From Bacteroidota bacterium (GTDB lineage Bacteria > Bacteroidota > Bacteroidia > Bacteroidales > UBA10428): a DNA stretch of 5,509 nucleotides. The translations under genes and the position numbers were made by a program. Each line of letters begins with the position of its first letter. Position 1 is the stretch's first letter. Of this stretch, positions 1-5,509 are shown one piece after another. The notes beneath the pieces were generated by a model. It was given only the letters and a program-made list of their open reading frames with translations. It searched no databases and was not told the origin of the DNA. Where the stretch lies: the NCBI GenBank assembly GCA_017860375.1, contig JAGDMB010000233.1, forward strand, positions 1 to 5,509. The letters are read 5' to 3'.

Positions 1-1
1 T

Positions 2-1255
2 ATAGGCACCCGTTCGCCCAACGTACTGGATATGAAATGGGCCATTTTTGCACCCCAGCAGGAACAGCTCAGAAAAAATGAAATCCAGTATGTGAGTGCC
101 TATTACAAACCTTATATGGACCAGGTGGAATCGTTCGGCGCCCGCAGCAAAAAAAATGAACAGGAGGTCAACTTTGCCACCCGACTGGACTGGATTGCCT
201 TTAAGGATCAGTTTTTCTCATCCGTTATGATTCCCGTTGGCGGCTTTGAGAATGCCTTTATTAAAATGATCAATCTGCCGGAAGATGATAAATTCCTGAA
301 GCATTTCAGCGCCGAGATCGGTCTGCCATTTAAAAGAGAGGATTCGGAAACCATTGCGATGAGGATGTATTACGGTCCGAACAAATTCAAGTTACTGAAT
401 CAGTATAAAGACCTTGAACTGCAGAACCTGGTTACCCTGGGGAAAAGCATTGTCCGGTGGATTAACCGGTTTGTCATCATTCCCATCTTTGACTGGCTGA
501 GCAAGTTCATCGGCAATTATGGCCTGATTATTTTACTGCTCACCCTTATCATTAAAGTCGGCCTCCTGCCCCTGACATACCGATCCTATCTGTCGCAGGC
601 AAAGATGCGGGTGCTGAAGCCCCAGATCGATGAACTGAGCGTAAAATTCCCCAAAGGCAAGGAAATGGAAAAACAGCAGGCTACCATGGCCCTTTACAAA
701 AAGGCAGGAGTCAGTCCCATGGGGGGATGTCTGCCCATGCTGCTGCAATTCCCCATTCTGTATGCCATGTTCCGGTTCTTCCCTACTTCCATAGAACTGC
801 GGCAGGAAAGCTTTTTATGGGCCACCGACCTTTCCACCTACGACAGCATCTTTTCGTGGAGTGCCAATATACCCTTTTTGAGCAGCATATACGGGAACCA
901 TGTGAGCCTGTTCACCCTGCTGATGACGATTTCCACCATCATCAGCATGAAGATGGGCGAAGGCCAGACGGCTTCCTCCACGCAGATGCCCGGCATGAAG
1001 ACCATGATGTACATAATGCCCGTGATGTTCATGTTTATCCTGAACAATTTCTCCGCCGGCCTTACCTATTATTATTTCCTGGCAAACGTCGTGACCATCG
1101 GTCAGAATTTCCTGTTCAAGCAATTTATTGATGAGGATCAACTGCTGAGACAGATGGAAGCCCGAAAAGTAAAACCGGTGAAGAAATCGAAATTCCAGCA
1201 GCGGCTGGAAGCGATGGCGAAACAACAGGGATACAAAGCGCCAAAAAAGAAATAG
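2..1255 (+). CDS. yidC: Membrane protein insertase YidC, C-terminal part (5' end outside window)
   Basis: YidC/Oxa1 insertase of the inner membrane. It inserts membrane proteins, alone or with SecYEG. The frame is open from base 2, before the first ATG at 32, so this is a fragment of about 417 residues. Bacteroidota YidC is usually somewhat over 600 residues. Numbering from the ATG at 32, residues 1-130 are the end of the periplasmic beta domain, ending in a Y-Y-G-P-N-K-F-K-L-L segment typical of it. Hydrophobic helices lie at about 161-183, 231-250, 291-306, 323-338 and 342-362. The segment A-K-M-R-V-L-K-P-Q-I (190-199) begins the cytoplasmic hairpin; its Arg193 probably matches the groove arginine (R366 in E. 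coli). The G-V-S-P-M-G-G-C-L-P-M motif (226-236) precedes the next helix. The C-tail (about 370-407) is Lys/Arg-rich, as expected for ribosome contact. lysA follows after 25 bp and may be cotranscribed. Family assignment is secure. Confidence 0.96.
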   Translation: MGTRSPNVLDMKWAIFAPQQEQLRKNEIQYVSAYYKPYMDQVESFGARSKKNEQEVNFATRLDWIAFKDQFFSSVMIPVGGFENAFIKMINLPEDDKFLKHFSAEIGLPFKREDSETIAMRMYYGPNKFKLLNQYKDLELQNLVTLGKSIVRWINRFVIIPIFDWLSKFIGNYGLIILLLTLIIKVGLLPLTYRSYLSQAKMRVLKPQIDELSVKFPKGKEMEKQQATMALYKKAGVSPMGGCLPMLLQFPILYAMFRFFPTSIELRQESFLWATDLSTYDSIFSWSANIPFLSSIYGNHVSLFTLLMTISTIISMKMGEGQTASSTQMPGMKTMMYIMPVMFMFILNNFSAGLTYYYFLANVVTIGQNFLFKQFIDEDQLLRQMEARKVKPVKKSKFQQRLEAMAKQQGYKAPKKK

Positions 1256-1280
1256 GATACTAAATACAGATTCTCTTTCC

Positions 1281-2513
1281 ATGAAACTTGTGCATAACCA
1301 ATACCAGATTGACGGCCTCGACGCGGTTAGCCTCTGCGAGAAATACGGTTCACCGGTATACGTGTACGACACTTCGAAAATGAAAGCCCAGTATGAAAAA
1401 ATGCAGCATGCGTTCAGGGATGTTAACCTGCGAATCAACTTTGCCTGCAAAGCCCTGGGGAACCTTTCTGTCCTTCGTTTTTTCAACAAGCTGGGATCCG
1501 GTCTTGATGCCGTTTCCATTCAGGAAGTGCAACTGGGATTAAAGGCCGGATTTACGCCAAAGGATATTATCTTCACTCCCAACTGCGTTTCCATTGAGGA
1601 GATCCAGGAAGGCGCAAGTCTCGGGGTAAGGATCAATATCGATAACATATCCATTCTTGAACAGTTTGGCCATATCTATGGCAATTCCATTCCGGTGTGC
1701 ATCCGCATCAATCCCCATATTCTGGCCGGAGGGAATACAAAGATATCCACGGGGCATATCGATTCCAAGTTCGGAATTTCCATTTACCAGCTGCCTCATG
1801 TGTTAAGGGTGATTGAAACCAACCGCATGAAGGTGGAAGGCCTTCATATGCATACAGGTTCCGATATTCTGGACGTGGATGTGTTTCTGCGCGGCACGGA
1901 AATCATGCTCGAAACGGCCAAAAGCTTTCCCGAACTGGATTATATCGATTTCGGAAGCGGCTTTAAGGTTCCGTACAAACCCGATGATTATTTCACCGAT
2001 ATCGACGTCCTGGGAAAGGACCTGACCCGGCTGTTCAAGAAATTCTGCAAATCATACGGGAAGGATCTTACGCTGATCTTTGAGCCGGGAAAATTCCTTG
2101 TAAGCGAGGCGGGTTTCTTCTTTGCCCGGGTGAATGTGGTGAAACAAACCCTGTCGACGGTTTTTGCGGGTGTGGATACGGGACTGAATCACCTGATCAG
2201 GCCCATGTTTTATGATGCCTATCACCAGATCATCAATGTATCCAATCCGAAGGGAAAACCACGCATCTATACCGTGGTCGGATACATCTGCGAAACCGAT
2301 ACCTTTGGATGGAACCGCAAGATCAGTGAGATACACGAGGGGGATTACCTGGCCTTTCTCAATGCCGGTGCGTATTGTTACACTATGTCATCCAATTATA
2401 ACGCCCGTTTGAGACCACCCGAAGTGATGATATTCGAAGGCAAAGACTACCTCATTCGCCAGCGCGAAACCCTGGATGATCAGCTGAGGAACCAGGTTGA
2501 AGTTGAGTTCTGA
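1281..2513 (+). CDS. lysA: Diaminopimelate decarboxylase
   Basis: PLP-dependent, fold-type III decarboxylase that converts meso-2,6-diaminopimelate to L-lysine, the last step of lysine synthesis; cytoplasmic. The 410-residue length fits a complete LysA. The N-terminal alanine-racemase-like barrel holds the PLP lysine, Lys57, in F-A-C-K-A-L. It also has the H-M-H-T-G-S-D strand (189-195), the glycine-rich phosphate-binding loop D-F-G-S-G-F (223-228) and E-P-G-K-F (268-272). The C-terminal beta domain has Cys337 in C-E-T-D, the catalytic cysteine contributed by the partner subunit, and Tyr365 in G-A-Y-C. CETD and EPGK replace the more common CESxD and EPGR. I believe these are ordinary variants in Bacteroidota, but this is from memory. 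The start at 1281 is the first ATG in frame after yidC and gives a normal N terminus; no clear Shine-Dalgarno precedes it. Ornithine/arginine decarboxylases share the fold, but the overall motif set favours LysA. Confidence 0.94.
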   Translation: MKLVHNQYQIDGLDAVSLCEKYGSPVYVYDTSKMKAQYEKMQHAFRDVNLRINFACKALGNLSVLRFFNKLGSGLDAVSIQEVQLGLKAGFTPKDIIFTPNCVSIEEIQEGASLGVRINIDNISILEQFGHIYGNSIPVCIRINPHILAGGNTKISTGHIDSKFGISIYQLPHVLRVIETNRMKVEGLHMHTGSDILDVDVFLRGTEIMLETAKSFPELDYIDFGSGFKVPYKPDDYFTDIDVLGKDLTRLFKKFCKSYGKDLTLIFEPGKFLVSEAGFFFARVNVVKQTLSTVFAGVDTGLNHLIRPMFYDAYHQIINVSNPKGKPRIYTVVGYICETDTFGWNRKISEIHEGDYLAFLNAGAYCYTMSSNYNARLRPPEVMIFEGKDYLIRQRETLDDQLRNQVEVEF

Positions 2514-2517
2514 AACG

Positions 2518-2557
2518 GCTATACCGGTGCAAGCGTCTGCTAATGCTATACCGGCGC
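2518..2557. repeat. Short direct repeat GCTATACCGG downstream of lysA
   Basis: The 10-mer GCTATACCGG occurs at 2518-2527 and again at 2545-2554, 27 bp start to start. The match extends to 12 of 13 bases (2518-2530 and 2545-2557). The second copy runs into the 5' arm of the hairpin at 2554-2576. It could be a remnant of a local duplication or a pair of binding sites; no function can be assigned from one window. Confidence 0.5.
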
Positions 2558-2579
2558 TCCGCAAAAAGCGGGGTGCTTT
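2554..2579 (+). terminator. Possible intrinsic terminator after lysA
   Basis: Bases 2554-2562 (GCGCTCCGC) pair with 2568-2576 (GCGGGGTGC) as a 9-bp stem with two G-U wobbles and an A5 loop. Only three T residues follow (2577-2579), so the U-tract is weak. The position, about 40 bp after the lysA stop and before a new transcription unit, supports a terminator role. It would separate yidC-lysA from the citrate lyase genes. Confidence 0.42.
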
Positions 2580-2695
2580 CTGAAAATACTGCCCCGGCAG
2601 ATTCCGTGGATGCTACCGGGTCTTTCCCACAACTGACAACTATCAGCATTTTTCACGGTTTTTTGCCGTAATTTCCTGTCAAATAATCTCCGATT

Positions 2696-3898
2696 ATGAT
2701 CTTTACAGCTGGTAACCGCGGAGAAAATGTCAGGTCCGATTGTTTTGTCAGCCTGACGATCCTGCAGAATAAGGAAAACTCCATTGAACTGCAAAGCAAA
2801 GTAAAGTCTTTGTATGGTGAATCCATCATTGCCTTGTGCAAGGACATGCTTGCATTCTTCGGGGTAGAACATGTCCGCCTGGAGATCGAGGATAACGGGG
2901 CACTTCCCTTTACACTGGCCGCCCGTATCGAAGCCGTCATCAATAAGATGAAAAAAACCCACACGGAATATCTTTTGCCTGTCCTTCCTCAAAACACCTA
3001 TTCAACCCCGCACGATGCGGATCGTGTTTCGCGTTTGTATCTGCCCGGTAACAATCCCAAGCTGATGATCAATGCAGGCATTTACGGATGCCATGGCGTA
3101 ATCCTCGATCTTGAGGACTCCGTTGCCCCCGACCGGAAATTTGAAGCACGATACCTGGTACGCAATGCCTTAAGAACGGTTGATTTTTATGGTGCCGAAC
3201 GCATGGTGCGAATAAACCAGTTGCCTGCAGGTCTTGACGATCTTTATTTTGTTATACCGCATCCGGTCAACCTTATCCTGATCCCCAAATGTGAAAACGC
3301 CGACCAGGTGGTGCAAACCGATGCGAAAATATCGGAAATCCTGGGACGGAAACACGACTCCATCCACCTGATGCCCATTATCGAAAATGCGGCAGGCGTG
3401 ATGAATGCCTACCCCATTGCCCGGGCATCGGAGAACATAGCGGCCATGGCGATCGGACTGGAAGATTATACGGCGGATATCGGCACACAGCGAAGTACGG
3501 AAGGGAGAGAATCCTTCTTTGCCCGCAGCATGGTGGTGAATGCCGCCCGAGCAGCGGGTATACAGCCTATTGATTCCGTGTTCTCCGATATTGATGACAT
3601 GGAAGCGCTGGCCCGCTATGTGCGGGAATCAAAAGCCCTTGGTTTTTCAGGGATAGGATGCATCCATCCGCGGCAGGTACCCGTCGTCAACGAGAACTTC
3701 CTGCCGGATGAAGCAGAAACCGAAAAAGCCAAACGTATTGTGCTTGCTTATGAAAAAGCCGAAAAGGAAGGATCCGGTGTGGCGACACTTGATTCGAAGA
3801 TGATTGACCCGCCGGTGGTGAAAAGGGCGCTGAGAACCATTGAAAGAGCCATTCATGCCGGAAAATTACATGAAAACTGGAGGGATGAGCATGCTTGA
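2696..3898 (+). CDS. Fused citrate lyase acyl carrier protein (CitD) and citryl-ACP lyase beta subunit (CitE)
   Basis: A 400-residue protein in which two citrate lyase subunits, normally separate, form one chain. Residues 1-88 resemble CitD (gamma, carrier). Seen in order: A-G near the start, Ser14 followed by Asp15 as the candidate site for the phosphoribosyl-dephospho-CoA arm, I-E-L-Q (30-33), Y-G-E-S-I (40-44), and the end motif D-N-G-A-L-x6-R-I-E-A (66-80). A linker (about 89-108) leads into a full CitE TIM barrel (about 109-387). The barrel has L-D-L-E-D-S-V-A-P (137-145), V-R-I-N (171-174), the metal-ligand glutamate Glu230 in I-I-E-N-A-A-G-V, Asp257 in G-L-E-D-Y, D-I-G-T-Q-R-S (261-267) and H-P-R-Q (324-327). 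CitE cleaves citryl-ACP to oxaloacetate and acetyl-ACP. The ATG at 2696 is needed to include the carrier domain; no Shine-Dalgarno is visible. citF overlaps its 3' end by 8 bp. A citramalate lyase with the same architecture is an alternative. Confidence 0.87.
   Translation: MIFTAGNRGENVRSDCFVSLTILQNKENSIELQSKVKSLYGESIIALCKDMLAFFGVEHVRLEIEDNGALPFTLAARIEAVINKMKKTHTEYLLPVLPQNTYSTPHDADRVSRLYLPGNNPKLMINAGIYGCHGVILDLEDSVAPDRKFEARYLVRNALRTVDFYGAERMVRINQLPAGLDDLYFVIPHPVNLILIPKCENADQVVQTDAKISEILGRKHDSIHLMPIIENAAGVMNAYPIARASENIAAMAIGLEDYTADIGTQRSTEGRESFFARSMVVNAARAAGIQPIDSVFSDIDDMEALARYVRESKALGFSGIGCIHPRQVPVVNENFLPDEAETEKAKRIVLAYEKAEKEGSGVATLDSKMIDPPVVKRALRTIERAIHAGKLHENWRDEHA
3879..3884 (+). promoter_or_regulatory. 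Shine-Dalgarno GGAGGG that sets the citF start
   Basis: GGAGGG lies 6 bases before the ATG at 3891, inside the last codons of citDE. In-frame ATGs at 3840, 3855 and 3870 lie upstream of it, and the one at 3885 directly abuts it. This favours 3891, which also gives the family-like N terminus M-L-D-K-M-I-K-N-A-A-G-R. The overlap of start and stop suggests translational coupling. A strong Shine-Dalgarno stands out because the other starts in the window lack one. Confidence 0.6.
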
Positions 3899-4901
3899 CA
3901 AAATGATAAAAAATGCGGCAGGACGTTTCGTTCCCGAAAAGATAAACGGCAAGCCGGTGGTGCCCTTTATGGGCGTCGGCAAATACCGGCCGAAAGGGGT
4001 GCATCACAGCCCGGCGATCACATCGAATATCGATTACCCGGCAGACGGCAACAAACAGGTGTCCACCCTGAAACAAGCGCTTATTAAAGCCGGGCTCAGG
4101 GACGGCATGACGATTTCAACCCATCATCATTTCAGGGAAGGGGATCTGGTTGCCAATATGGTTTTTGACTGCGCCAAAGAACTTGGCGTTAAAAACCTGT
4201 GCTGGTTTCCGTCTGCCTCGTTTTCCTGTCATTCTTATTTGCTGAAATACCTTGATGACGGCACCATCAGCCATATTGAGGGAAGCATGAACGGTCCCCT
4301 GGGGCGTTACTGCTCCGAAGGAAAGATGAGCAAAACGGCGGTGCTCCGATCCCATGGCGGCCGTTACCAGGCCATTCAGGATGGCGATGTCATCATTGAC
4401 ATTGCCGTGATAGGAGCAGGCTGCGCCGATCCTTTTGGAAATGCCAACGGGGTTAACGGACCTTCCGCCAGTGGTTTGCTGGGATTTGCCCTGGCCGATG
4501 CCCAGTATGCCGATAAAGTCATTGTGGTAACGGATAATATGGTTCCCTTTCCCTGCATACCCTGGCAGATCCAGGGAAATTATGTTGATTTCACTGTGCA
4601 GGTGGACCGTGTGGGCATTCCTGAAAAGATTGTCTCCGGCACTACGGAAGTGACACGCAGTCCCGATCGTTTGCTGATCGCCGAAATGACGGCACGTTTC
4701 TGCGACGTTACCGGGATTATCCATGACGGCTTCTCGTTTCAGGCCGGAGCGGGCGGAACAGCCCTCTCGGTAGGGAATTATTTTGGCGATATCATGCGGA
4801 AAAAAGGCATTAAAGCGCGGTTTGCACGGGGAGGCAGCAACAAATTCCTGGTGAAAATGCTGGAAGAAGGACTGGTGGAGAGTGCGTTCCATTCGGGATA
4901 A
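3891..4901 (+). CDS. citF: Citrate lyase alpha subunit (citrate:acetyl-ACP transferase), N-terminal piece of a broken citF
   Basis: CitF is a CoA-transferase-like subunit that exchanges acetyl for citryl on the carrier protein. From the ATG at 3891 this frame gives 336 residues, against about 510 for intact CitF. Family motifs in order: G-L-R-D-G-M-T-I-S (68-76), H-H-H-F-R-E-G-D (78-85), S-H-G-G-R (144-148), D-P-F-G-N-A-N-G-V-N-G (170-180), D-A-Q-Y-A-D-K-V (193-200), V-S-G-T-T (228-232) and G-F-S-F-Q-A-G-A-G-G (280-289). It stays CitF-like up to E-E-G-L-V-E (325-330). It then reads six unrelated residues and stops at 4899-4901. The rest of CitF continues in the +1-shifted frame from about 4882. 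The start overlaps the end of citDE by 8 bp. A longer start at 3840 is possible but would sit before the Shine-Dalgarno and deep inside citDE. The product alone should lack part of the transferase domain. Confidence 0.88.
   Translation: MLDKMIKNAAGRFVPEKINGKPVVPFMGVGKYRPKGVHHSPAITSNIDYPADGNKQVSTLKQALIKAGLRDGMTISTHHHFREGDLVANMVFDCAKELGVKNLCWFPSASFSCHSYLLKYLDDGTISHIEGSMNGPLGRYCSEGKMSKTAVLRSHGGRYQAIQDGDVIIDIAVIGAGCADPFGNANGVNGPSASGLLGFALADAQYADKVIVVTDNMVPFPCIPWQIQGNYVDFTVQVDRVGIPEKIVSGTTEVTRSPDRLLIAEMTARFCDVTGIIHDGFSFQAGAGGTALSVGNYFGDIMRKKGIKARFARGGSNKFLVKMLEEGLVESAFHSG
4872..4890 (+). other. citF frameshift and deletion junction
   Basis: Up to the GAG at 4878-4880 the first frame matches CitF (E-E-G-L-V-E). 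From the GTG at 4882 the next frame matches it again (V-R-S-I-R-D-N-P-K-H). Known CitF proteins have about 12 residues between these points, including a D-V-Q-x-F-D-L motif, and none are visible here. Only one base (4881) lies between. A net loss of about 35 bp, or 38, would both remove the block and give the observed shift, because the loss must be 2 modulo 3. The size is my estimate from remembered family sequences. Confidence 0.72.
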
Positions 4902-5415
4902 TCCGAAACACATAATGACAAGTCCCTTCTCGAGTTATAACTACCACGGCAAAGGCAATTTTGCCGGTATGATCGATGTGGCAATTCTCGGCGCCACAGA
5001 GGTTGACCTCCATTTCAATGCAAACGTGGTCACCCATTCCGACGGCTATTTGCTGCACGGAATCGGCGGCTGGCAAAACTGCCTTTTCGGGAAAACGGTG
5101 ATCCTTCCGGTGCCTTTGTTCCGCGACAGAATCCCCGTCATCCGCGATGAAGTGACCACACTCTGCGGACCCGGCGAGCTGATCGATGTCATCGTCACGG
5201 AAAGGGGCATTGCCGTTAATCCACTGCGGGTTGACCTCCTTGAAAAGGCCAAAGGATCGGGACTTCCGCTAAAAACCATCCGACAGCTGAAAGAGGAGGC
5301 TGAGGCCATTTGCGGATTGCCACAGAAGCCCCGGTTCACTGACAAGATCGTGGCAGCCATTAAATGGGTGGACGGAACGGTGATTGATGTGGTAAGGCAG
5401 GTGGAACCATTGTAA
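4882..5415 (+). CDS. citF: Citrate lyase alpha subunit, C-terminal piece of the broken citF
   Basis: A 177-residue frame, shifted from the upstream citF piece and overlapping it by 20 bp, that supplies the missing C-terminal third of CitF. Counting from the GTG at 4882: S-I-R-D-N-P-K-H (3-10), I-D-V-A-I-L-G-A-T-E-V-D (31-42), F-N-A-N-V-V (45-50), R-D-R-I-P (81-85), I-V-T-E-R-G-I-A-V-N-P (104-114) and the end V-D-G-T-V-I-D-V-V-R-Q-V (163-174). The segment G-I-G-G-W-Q-N-C-L-F (60-69) stands where typical CitF has G-x-x-G-G-H-x-D-T. Whether it is translated is unknown. The possible starts are GTG 4882, with AGAAGGA about 10 bases upstream, and ATG 4915. It is most simply the downstream half of a disrupted gene. 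A two-polypeptide alpha subunit is less likely, because the break lies within a domain and residues are missing. Confidence 0.84.
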   Translation: MRSIRDNPKHIMTSPFSSYNYHGKGNFAGMIDVAILGATEVDLHFNANVVTHSDGYLLHGIGGWQNCLFGKTVILPVPLFRDRIPVIRDEVTTLCGPGELIDVIVTERGIAVNPLRVDLLEKAKGSGLPLKTIRQLKEEAEAICGLPQKPRFTDKIVAAIKWVDGTVIDVVRQVEPL

Positions 5416-5468
5416 AAACGACCTATGCATTGTCTCTGAAAAAAAGATAGAGTGTAAATAAAATTTTT

Positions 5469-5509
5469 ATGCCAAAACACACGATTGTAACCATGCCCGG
5501 AGACGGAAT
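5469..5509 (+). CDS. Isocitrate/isopropylmalate dehydrogenase family protein, N-terminal start only (runs off window)
   Basis: Thirteen complete codons are visible: M-P-K-H-T-I-V-T-M-P-G-D-G. A short beta strand ending in P-G-D-G is the classic N terminus of the NAD(P)-dependent beta-decarboxylating dehydrogenases (isocitrate, 3-isopropylmalate, tartrate/homoisocitrate types). Which member it is cannot be told from this length. The gene begins 53 bp after the citF frame ends, in the same direction and with no clear terminator between, so it may share the citrate lyase transcript. An A/T-rich leader without a Shine-Dalgarno precedes the ATG, as is common in Bacteroidota. An isocitrate dehydrogenase beside citrate lyase would make sense in citrate metabolism, but that is inference from context. 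Confidence 0.66.
   Translation, partial: MPKHTIVTMPGDG

Noticed and set aside
727..1131. 134-codon + strand frame inside yidC
   Set aside because: It is an out-of-frame shadow, His-rich with no family resemblance; the yidC frame there carries conserved membrane helices.
815..1519. 234-codon open frame on the - strand across the yidC-lysA junction
   Set aside because: It runs opposite two clearly real genes, and its product has no recognisable domain.
2593..2620. CCCGG ... CCGGG inverted repeat in the gap
   Set aside because: It has only 5 bp of pairing around an 18-base loop with no extension possible, so it is not supported as a structured element.
2655..2669. ACGG-T6-G-CCGT inverted repeat just before citDE
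   Set aside because: A 4-bp stem with a 7-base loop is too weak to call a terminator or riboswitch; it may arise by chance.
2669..2676. TAATTTCC as a Bacteroidota -7 box (TAnnTTTG)
   Set aside because: It matches only four of the six fixed positions and has no well-spaced TTTG upstream.
2546..2992. 148-codon - strand frame covering the lysA-citDE gap
   Set aside because: Much of it is antisense to the CitD domain. It has no recognisable motif, and nothing else suggests a - strand gene here.
4116..4913. 265-codon open frame on the - strand opposite citF
   Set aside because: It lies wholly opposite strong CitF coding sequence, its translation resembles no family I know, and long antisense frames are common opposite genes of this base composition.

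Overview
The window looks like a chromosomal segment of a member of the Bacteroidota. The visible part of YidC has the form I associate with that phylum. The diaminopimelate decarboxylase carries a CETD active-site motif instead of the more common CESxD. Most starts lack a Shine-Dalgarno sequence and sit behind A/T-rich leaders. The genus cannot be read from the sequence. All genes are on the + strand and packed closely.

Layout: (1) 2-1255, the 3' part of yidC, the membrane protein insertase, cut by the left edge. (2) 1281-2513, a complete lysA (last step of lysine synthesis), 25 bp after yidC. (3) 2514-2695, a 182-bp gap with a terminator-like hairpin and a short direct repeat. This is where the housekeeping pair ends and a new unit begins. 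(4) 2696-3898, a single reading frame that joins a citrate lyase acyl carrier protein (CitD) to the citryl-ACP lyase beta subunit (CitE). (5) 3891-5415, citF, the citrate lyase alpha subunit (citrate:acetyl-ACP transferase). It overlaps citDE by 8 bp and is broken into two frames near 4881. (6) 5469-5509, the first 13 codons of an isocitrate/isopropylmalate dehydrogenase family gene, cut by the right edge.

How the genes fit together: in citrate lyase, CitF moves the citrate moiety onto the carrier thiol of CitD, and CitE splits citryl-ACP into oxaloacetate and acetyl-ACP. Here the carrier and lyase are one polypeptide and the transferase gene follows directly. The accessory genes citC, citX and citG (acetylation, and making and attaching the prosthetic group) are absent from the window. 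The next gene encodes a decarboxylating hydroxyacid dehydrogenase, so the cluster may serve citrate/isocitrate or citramalate-type metabolism. The true substrate is not settled by sequence.

The two points most worth following up are the CitD-CitE fusion and the citF lesion. The lesion appears to remove about 12 conserved residues and shift the frame, so the enzyme is either inactivated, split into two pieces, or misassembled here.
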